Source of the DNA: Candidatus Methanofastidiosia archaeon
GTDB taxonomy: Archaea > Methanobacteriota_B > Thermococci > Methanofastidiosales > Methanofastidiosaceae
Reading direction: 5' to 3'
Assembly (NCBI GenBank): GCA_003558335.1
Contig: PWMA01000099.1
Location: 1-9,201, forward strand
DNA: 9,201 bases
A program made the translations under genes and the position numbers. The notes below the pieces were generated by a model. That model did not search any database. It worked only from the letters and a program-made list of their open reading frames with translations, and had not been told where the DNA came from. Shown in pieces: positions 6,384 to 9,201 of the stretch. The number at the start of each line of letters is the position of its first letter. Position 1 is the first letter of the stretch.

Positions 6384-6496
6384 CTATGAGTAAGCGTAAA
6401 CCTAAATTTAGGTCGCTTAGTATCGCCACCACCAAAATCTAAGAAAAGAGTCTTTTTTTACTATTTTGGTTTTATCATATGGCCTTATACTCATAG
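6384..6496 (-). promoter_or_regulatory. Structured trpB2 leader, candidate attenuator
   Basis: Three inverted repeats are packed into 113 bases. P1: CTATGAGTA (6496-6488) with TACTCATAG (6392-6384), 9 bp perfect, enclosing everything and including the leader ORF's start codon. P3: ACCAAAAT (6470-6463) with ATTTTGGT (6438-6431), with a further imperfect A/T-rich stem inside; its 3' arm reaches into the first two Trp codons. P2: TAAGCG (6419-6414) with CGCTTA (6396-6391), then ACCTA/TAGGT around an AATT loop; its 5' arm begins with the ORF's stop codon. P1 and P2 compete for 6394-6391 and otherwise stack end to end. A T6 run (6317-6312) follows 70 bases on. Pairings are seen directly; regulation is inferred. 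Confidence 0.55.
6417..6494 (-). CDS. Putative tryptophan leader peptide (trpL-like), 25 aa
   Basis: A 25-codon ORF, ATG at 6494-6492 to TAA at 6419-6417, too short for routine gene calling. The peptide is basic and ends Phe-Trp-Trp-Trp-Arg-Tyr; the three consecutive TGG codons are at 6434-6426. Tryptophan is otherwise scarce here: the NAD kinase, Rieske, DsrE-like and visible NAD(P)HX-dehydratase sequences contain none. It lies on the same strand as trpB2, its stop about 130 bases before the trpB2 ATG, behind a promoter-like sequence that would start transcription about 7 bases before its ATG (nearly leaderless, and no good Shine-Dalgarno is seen). The stop codon opens hairpin P2. This is the layout of E. 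coli trpL, where stalling at Trp codons selects between RNA folds. Whether it is translated is not shown. Confidence 0.6.
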   Translation of the reverse strand: MSIRPYDKTKIVKKDSFLRFWWWRY

Positions 6497-6523
6497 TACC
6501 AAAAGATTTTACCATAAATATCC

Positions 6524-7282
6524 TTATAAATCTTTTGTATCAGATTTTCCTTGATTAGCAACTGACTTTATAGCCTTTTCAATCTCTTCTGTATCTCCAA
6601 GGTAGTAATTTTTTAGTGGCTTTAAGTTCTTATCAAGCTCATACACTAAAGGAATACCTGTGGGTATATTTAAATTTACTATTTCTTCTTCTGAAATATT
6701 GTCCAGATATTTTACAAGTGCTCTAAGGCTATTGCCATGGGCAGATATTAATACCTTTTTGCCACTTTTTATTGTTGGGGCTATTGTTTCATGCCAGTAA
6801 GGTAAAAATCTTTCAACCGTATCTTTAAGGCACTCACTTGTGGGTATCTGCTCTTCTTTCAAATCTTTATAGCGTGGATCAAAACCTGGATACCTCTCAT
6901 CACTTTTTTCCAATTCTGGCGGTCTTATATCATAACTTCTTCTCCAAATTAAGACCTGCTCTTCTCCATATTTTTCGGCCATTTCTGATTTGTTAAGTCC
7001 TTGAAGGGCACCATAATGTCTCTCGTTTAGTCTCCAAGAGTTTATTATAGGTATCCACATAAGATCCATCTCTTCAAGAGTTAACCATAAAGTTCTTATG
7101 GCTCTTTTAAGGACTGAAGTATAAGCTATGTCAAAAGTGTATCCAGATTCTAATAATACTTTTCCTGCTTCTTTGGCCTCTATTAAGCCTTTTTCAGAAA
7201 GGTCAACATCAGTCCAACCAGTAAATCTATTTTCTTTGTTCCAAGTACTTTCACCATGCCTTAATAGTACAACTCTATACAT
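6524..7282 (-). CDS. gpmA: 2,3-bisphosphoglycerate-dependent phosphoglycerate mutase
   Basis: Interconverts 3- and 2-phosphoglycerate in glycolysis/gluconeogenesis through a phosphohistidine intermediate. The 252-aa length is standard for bacterial dPGM. Present are LRHGES (7-12) with the phosphorylated His9, the R(A/x)IRT segment around Arg60-Arg63, NERHYGALQG (86-95) with Glu87 as proton donor/acceptor, and SAHGNSLRAL (180-189) with His182. RYPGFDPRY (130-138) corresponds to the substrate-lid region. Archaea mostly use the cofactor-independent ApgM, so this gene is likely of bacterial origin. The start is supported by AGAGG at 7290-7294, about seven bases upstream. It follows the methyltransferase gene by 53 bases; a promoter in that gap is not clear. 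Confidence 0.96.
   Translation of the reverse strand: MYRVVLLRHGESTWNKENRFTGWTDVDLSEKGLIEAKEAGKVLLESGYTFDIAYTSVLKRAIRTLWLTLEEMDLMWIPIINSWRLNERHYGALQGLNKSEMAEKYGEEQVLIWRRSYDIRPPELEKSDERYPGFDPRYKDLKEEQIPTSECLKDTVERFLPYWHETIAPTIKSGKKVLISAHGNSLRALVKYLDNISEEEIVNLNIPTGIPLVYELDKNLKPLKNYYLGDTEEIEKAIKSVANQGKSDTKDL
6525..6537 (-). promoter_or_regulatory. BRE/TATA-like promoter of the trpB2 leader
   Basis: CAAAAGATTTATA on the minus strand is identical over 13 bases to the HTH-gene promoter (2522-2510). It overlaps the last codons and stop of gpmA. Archaeal spacing puts the start near 6501, just before the leader ORF. Its bases also form a 10-bp inverted repeat, CAAAAGATTT (6537-6528) with AAATCTTTTG (6509-6500), which could be an operator or a gpmA transcript-end hairpin. 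Confidence 0.55.
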
Positions 7283-7335
7283 TTTAATTCCTCTAAATTA
7301 CTCTTTTTCCTATTTTAAAATAATTACTTTTAAGT

Positions 7336-7959
7336 TTATTTAACTTTGGCCTTAACAGCAGCATAAACTTTTTTATCGATAATAAATTTTTCAATTTTGA
7401 ATCCATTTTTTTCCAATAAACCAAAGATACCTTTTTCATCTATAAAGGATTTATAGTTTAAATAGTGATCCTTTCCAGCAATAAATTCAATAATTGAATT
7501 CATTAATCCCTTAATTAGGGTTTTTTTTTGCACTATATAATCATAGGCAACAATCTTGTCAGTAACTTTCTTTACTTCTTGTAAAGACTTAGATCTGCTG
7601 TTAGAGTCCATTTCATGAAGAGACAGTGAAAAAATTGCATAGTCAAACTTTTCTTCTGTTAAATTGTATATCTTGTTTGCATCTCCATGTATAAATTCAA
7701 CATTGAAAATATTGTTCTTTTCTTTAAGTGAATTGGCATAATCGACCATTTTTTCAGAAAGTTCAATGCCTAAAATATATCTACATTTGTTGGAAAGATA
7801 AAATACCAATGAGCCTGTTCCACAACCTATATCTATAACTTTTGAATTCTCTTCTATTAGGCCTGATATAATTTTTCTAGTACTTTCTGTGTATGGGTCG
7901 ATCAAATAATTGTATAATTTTCCATCGTACCAATGATTATTATCTTCTTGCTTTCTCAT
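7336..7959 (-). CDS. Class I SAM-dependent methyltransferase
   Basis: A 207-aa Rossmann-fold methyltransferase. Motif I is VIDIGCGTGS (41-50), the acidic residue ending strand 2 is Glu66 (ILGIELS), HGDAN (91-95) is the adenine-binding Asp region, and FDYAIFSLSLHEM (105-117) is the motif IV/post-strand-4 segment of the UbiE/Methyltransf_11 kind. The C-terminal part (LLEKNGFKIEKF) is the usual last helix-strand pair. No membrane or nucleic-acid-binding extension is seen; the methyl acceptor cannot be inferred, but a small molecule is typical of this size. The Shine-Dalgarno is weak (GAG at 7969-7967). The stop codon lies in the loop of a short stem, AAGTT (7332-7336) with AACTT (7342-7346). It is between the TIM-barrel gene and gpmA on one strand. 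Confidence 0.85.
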   Translation of the reverse strand: MRKQEDNNHWYDGKLYNYLIDPYTESTRKIISGLIEENSKVIDIGCGTGSLVFYLSNKCRYILGIELSEKMVDYANSLKEKNNIFNVEFIHGDANKIYNLTEEKFDYAIFSLSLHEMDSNSRSKSLQEVKKVTDKIVAYDYIVQKKTLIKGLMNSIIEFIAGKDHYLNYKSFIDEKGIFGLLEKNGFKIEKFIIDKKVYAAVKAKVK

Positions 7960-7970
7960 TTTATTACTCG

Positions 7971-8017
7971 TTTGAAATAGTATGTTAAAAATTGGATTTT
8001 TTACAATTTATTTCAAA
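7971..8017 (-). terminator. Two-part hairpin at the end of the TIM-barrel gene
   Basis: ATTTCAAA (8010-8017) pairs with TTTGAAAT (7971-7978); inside it CAATTT (8004-8009) pairs with AAATTG (7989-7994) around a 9-base loop. The two stems touch on one side and are separated by a 10-base bulge on the other. The stop codon (8010-8008) lies at the junction. No T run follows on the minus strand, so it may be a 3'-end or processing structure, or an attenuator ahead of the methyltransferase gene, rather than a full terminator. Confidence 0.4.
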
Positions 8018-8805
8018 TATTTTTCTTTTCTCAAATATTCTCGACTCTTTATAATGTCTTCAGCAGTAATCATCTCAAGTATTATCCTGCCAGAATAATT
8101 TGTTTCATCTATAGCTTTGAAAATTTTAGGAAAACTAATGTTTCCTTCTCCAAGTGGCAGATGATTATCAAATTCTCCAAAATTATCATGCAAGTGCATG
8201 TGAACTAGATAATTTTTTAGATCGTGCATATATTTGCTTATATCTACATCGTTAGTCTCAAGGTGTCCCACATCCATAGTATGTTTTATCCCTGAAACAA
8301 CATCATGACTTAAAACCTCTAGAACTTCTTGAGACACCCTCATAGTTGTAATAAACGTATCTGGCATATTTTCTAGAGCAATGGTAACTTCGTAATCTTT
8401 ATTGAAATCTGATATCTCTTTAAGCGAATCAAAAAGAATTTTTTTAGTTTTTTCTCGTGATTTATATGTCGCTGATGAGTGTCTTCCTGGGTGAAATGTA
8501 AGCATTTTTCCATCTATTTCATTTACTGCAAATATTGAATATTTGACTTGTTTTATAGATTCTTTTCTTATAGCACTATTTAGGCTTGAGATGTTTATGT
8601 CTGAAAAGGGTGAATGCATTGTATAATCTAAATTATATGAAGAGAGTAGCTCTTTAATTTCAGGTAAGTTTTCCTCATCAACTGTATGATTATTTTCTGC
8701 AACTATCTCTAGTAGTTTAAAATTATTTTCTTCCCCCCATGAAAGAGCGATTTCTAAAGAATCTTCATAAAATGCCAGAGAGGAAAAACCTAGTCTTTTA
8801 TTCAT
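8008..8805 (-). CDS. TIM-barrel sugar isomerase / endonuclease IV-like protein
   Basis: A 265-aa member of the xylose isomerase-like TIM-barrel (AP endonuclease 2) superfamily. Likely divalent-metal ligands run along the barrel strand ends: His64 in MHSPFSDIN, His105 in TFHPGRHS, Glu145 in ALENMP, Asp178 and His181 in MDVGHLE, His204/His206-Asp207 in HMHLHDNFGEFDNH, and Glu244 in ILEM. The family includes sugar-phosphate isomerases/epimerases and DNA repair endonuclease IV; small methanogen proteins of this kind are mostly uncharacterised. It lacks strong nfo signatures as far as I can see, so sugar isomerase/epimerase is the broader call. No Shine-Dalgarno precedes the ATG. It heads the TIM-barrel - methyltransferase - gpmA run and is divergent from the metal transporter gene. 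Confidence 0.82.
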   Translation of the reverse strand: MNKRLGFSSLAFYEDSLEIALSWGEENNFKLLEIVAENNHTVDEENLPEIKELLSSYNLDYTMHSPFSDINISSLNSAIRKESIKQVKYSIFAVNEIDGKMLTFHPGRHSSATYKSREKTKKILFDSLKEISDFNKDYEVTIALENMPDTFITTMRVSQEVLEVLSHDVVSGIKHTMDVGHLETNDVDISKYMHDLKNYLVHMHLHDNFGEFDNHLPLGEGNISFPKIFKAIDETNYSGRIILEMITAEDIIKSREYLRKEKYLK

Positions 8806-8829
8806 TAAAAGTGGTATTTTTATCTATTT

Positions 8830-8879
8830 TAATAGTTTTCTCTTTTCTTTTTATACAAATAATTTATTAAAAACTATTA
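8830..8879. repeat. Inverted repeat in the divergent intergenic region
   Basis: TAATAGTTTT (8830-8839) and AAAACTATTA (8870-8879) are perfect 10-base arms, 30 bases apart. Between them lies TATAAAAA on the minus strand (8855-8848), a possible TATA box for the TIM-barrel gene. Arms on both sides of a promoter suggest a regulator site or DNA loop; a metal-responsive repressor would fit the neighbouring transporter, but that is guesswork. Confidence 0.35.
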
Positions 8880-8903
8880 TCTTTTTTATTAATTTTTATT
8901 ATA

Positions 8904-8918
8904 GAAAACCTTAAATAT
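8904..8918 (+). promoter_or_regulatory. BRE/TATA-like promoter of the metal-transporter lipoprotein gene
   Basis: GAAAACC followed by TTAAATAT (8911-8918) resembles an archaeal BRE/TATA pair. Normal spacing puts transcription start at about 8940, only a base or two from the GTG at 8942, so the transcript could be leaderless. Confidence 0.4.
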
Positions 8919-8941
8919 TATTAAATTAAAGAAATGCCGAG

Positions 8942-9201
8942 GTGATTAGAATAAGGAAATTTTTTATTGCCATACTCTTAGTTTTAGCAATTTCGCTATC
9001 CTTAGGATGTTTAAATCAAGCACCAACTGAATCAGAAGATAAAATAATTGTATATGCAACTATTCTTCCTCAAAAAGAGATGATTGAAGCCGTTGGTGGT
9101 GATTTAGTGGATGTTAGTATAATTGTACCACCTGGATCTTCTCCACATACTATGGACCTTACACCAAGTCAATTAACAGGTCTTGCTAAAGCAAATATGT
9201 A
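8942..9201 (+). CDS. Zn/Mn ABC transporter substrate-binding lipoprotein, 3'-truncated by the window
   Basis: The first 86 codons of a ZnuA/TroA-like (cluster A-1) metal-binding protein, which captures Zn2+ or Mn2+ outside the cell and delivers it to an ABC permease. A basic start (IRIRK), a hydrophobic core (FFIAILLVLAISLSL) and the lipobox LSLGC with Cys23 give a lipoprotein signal peptide. KIIVYATILPQKEMIEAVGGD (34-54) matches the family's first strand and helix, and VPPGSSPHTMDLTPSQL (62-78) carries the first metal-ligand His69. The frame has a stop at 8927-8929, so the only standard start is GTG 8942, which lies inside GAGGTGAT (8939-8946), itself a good Shine-Dalgarno. Either the message is leaderless from GTG, or translation begins at an unusual codon such as ATA 8951. 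Permease and ATPase genes presumably lie to the right. Confidence 0.88.
   Translation, partial: MIRIRKFFIAILLVLAISLSLGCLNQAPTESEDKIIVYATILPQKEMIEAVGGDLVDVSIIVPPGSSPHTMDLTPSQLTGLAKANM

Noticed and set aside
6386..6442. Plus-strand 18-codon ORF beginning MSKRKPKFR, reminiscent of a ribosomal protein N-terminus
   Set aside because: It stops after 18 codons, has no ribosome-binding site, and is the complement of the structured leader; the minus-strand reading with three Trp codons ahead of trpB2 explains the region far better.
6384..6496. Miniature inverted-repeat element (9-bp terminal inverted repeats)
   Set aside because: No target-site duplication flanks it, the repeats are short, and the internal hairpins line up with the leader ORF's start, Trp codons and stop. 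A whole-genome copy search would settle it.
6380..6500. tRNA or C/D-box RNA in the gpmA-trpB2 gap
   Set aside because: No T-loop (GGTTCRA), no acceptor/anticodon geometry on either strand, and no C (RTGATGA) or D (CTGA) box pair.
1..9201. CRISPR array, insertion sequence, rRNA or defence genes
   Set aside because: No regularly spaced repeats, no transposase or integrase frames and no rRNA-like stretches were seen on either strand.

Overview
The window looks archaeal, AT-rich and probably from a methanogen-like euryarchaeal lineage; the lineage is a guess, the domain is well supported. The evidence is an archaeal/eukaryotic-type tryptophanyl-tRNA synthetase (HLGH, KMSAS), a COG3199-type NAD kinase, a TrpB2-type tryptophan synthase beta chain, TATA/BRE-like promoter elements, and Shine-Dalgarno sequences matching an archaeal 16S tail (AAGGAGG, GAGGTGAT). 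Bacterial-looking acquisitions sit among these: a 2,3-BPG-dependent phosphoglycerate mutase, a Rieske ferredoxin and a DJ-1/PfpI protein.

Layout. Bases 1-812 (+) are the 3' part of an NAD(P)H-hydrate dehydratase. It converges on a minus-strand cluster of three small redox proteins, transcribed Rieske ferredoxin, DsrE-like protein, DJ-1/PfpI (2073 to 820). Behind that is a one-gene unit for a 78-aa HTH protein with its own TATA box, operator-like palindrome and hairpin terminator. Next on the minus strand is trpB2 - NAD kinase - trpS (6287 to 2633). Further upstream on the same strand are gpmA, a small SAM methyltransferase and a TIM-barrel sugar isomerase/endonuclease-IV-like protein (8805 to 6524). 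A divergent zinc/manganese ABC-transporter lipoprotein gene runs off the right edge.

The most interesting item is the gap between gpmA and trpB2. Read on the minus strand it holds a 25-codon ORF (6494 to 6417) that ends Phe-Trp-Trp-Trp-Arg-Tyr-stop, about 130 bases before trpB2. A promoter-like sequence (CAAAAGATTTATA, identical over 13 bases to the one ahead of the HTH gene) lies about 33 bases before its ATG. The ORF is embedded in mutually exclusive RNA hairpins, one beginning at its stop codon. This is the architecture of a tryptophan attenuator. The genes behind it make tryptophan from indole (TrpB2) and charge tRNA-Trp (TrpRS), so stalling at the Trp codons would report exactly what these genes supply. 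Ribosome-mediated trp attenuation is classical in Proteobacteria; I know of no established archaeal example, so this is the lead to check.

A second theme is that several genes end inside short inverted repeats, with the stop codon in or next to the hairpin (around 797-825, 1348-1363, 2180-2204, 4914-4929, 6500-6537 and 7971-8017).
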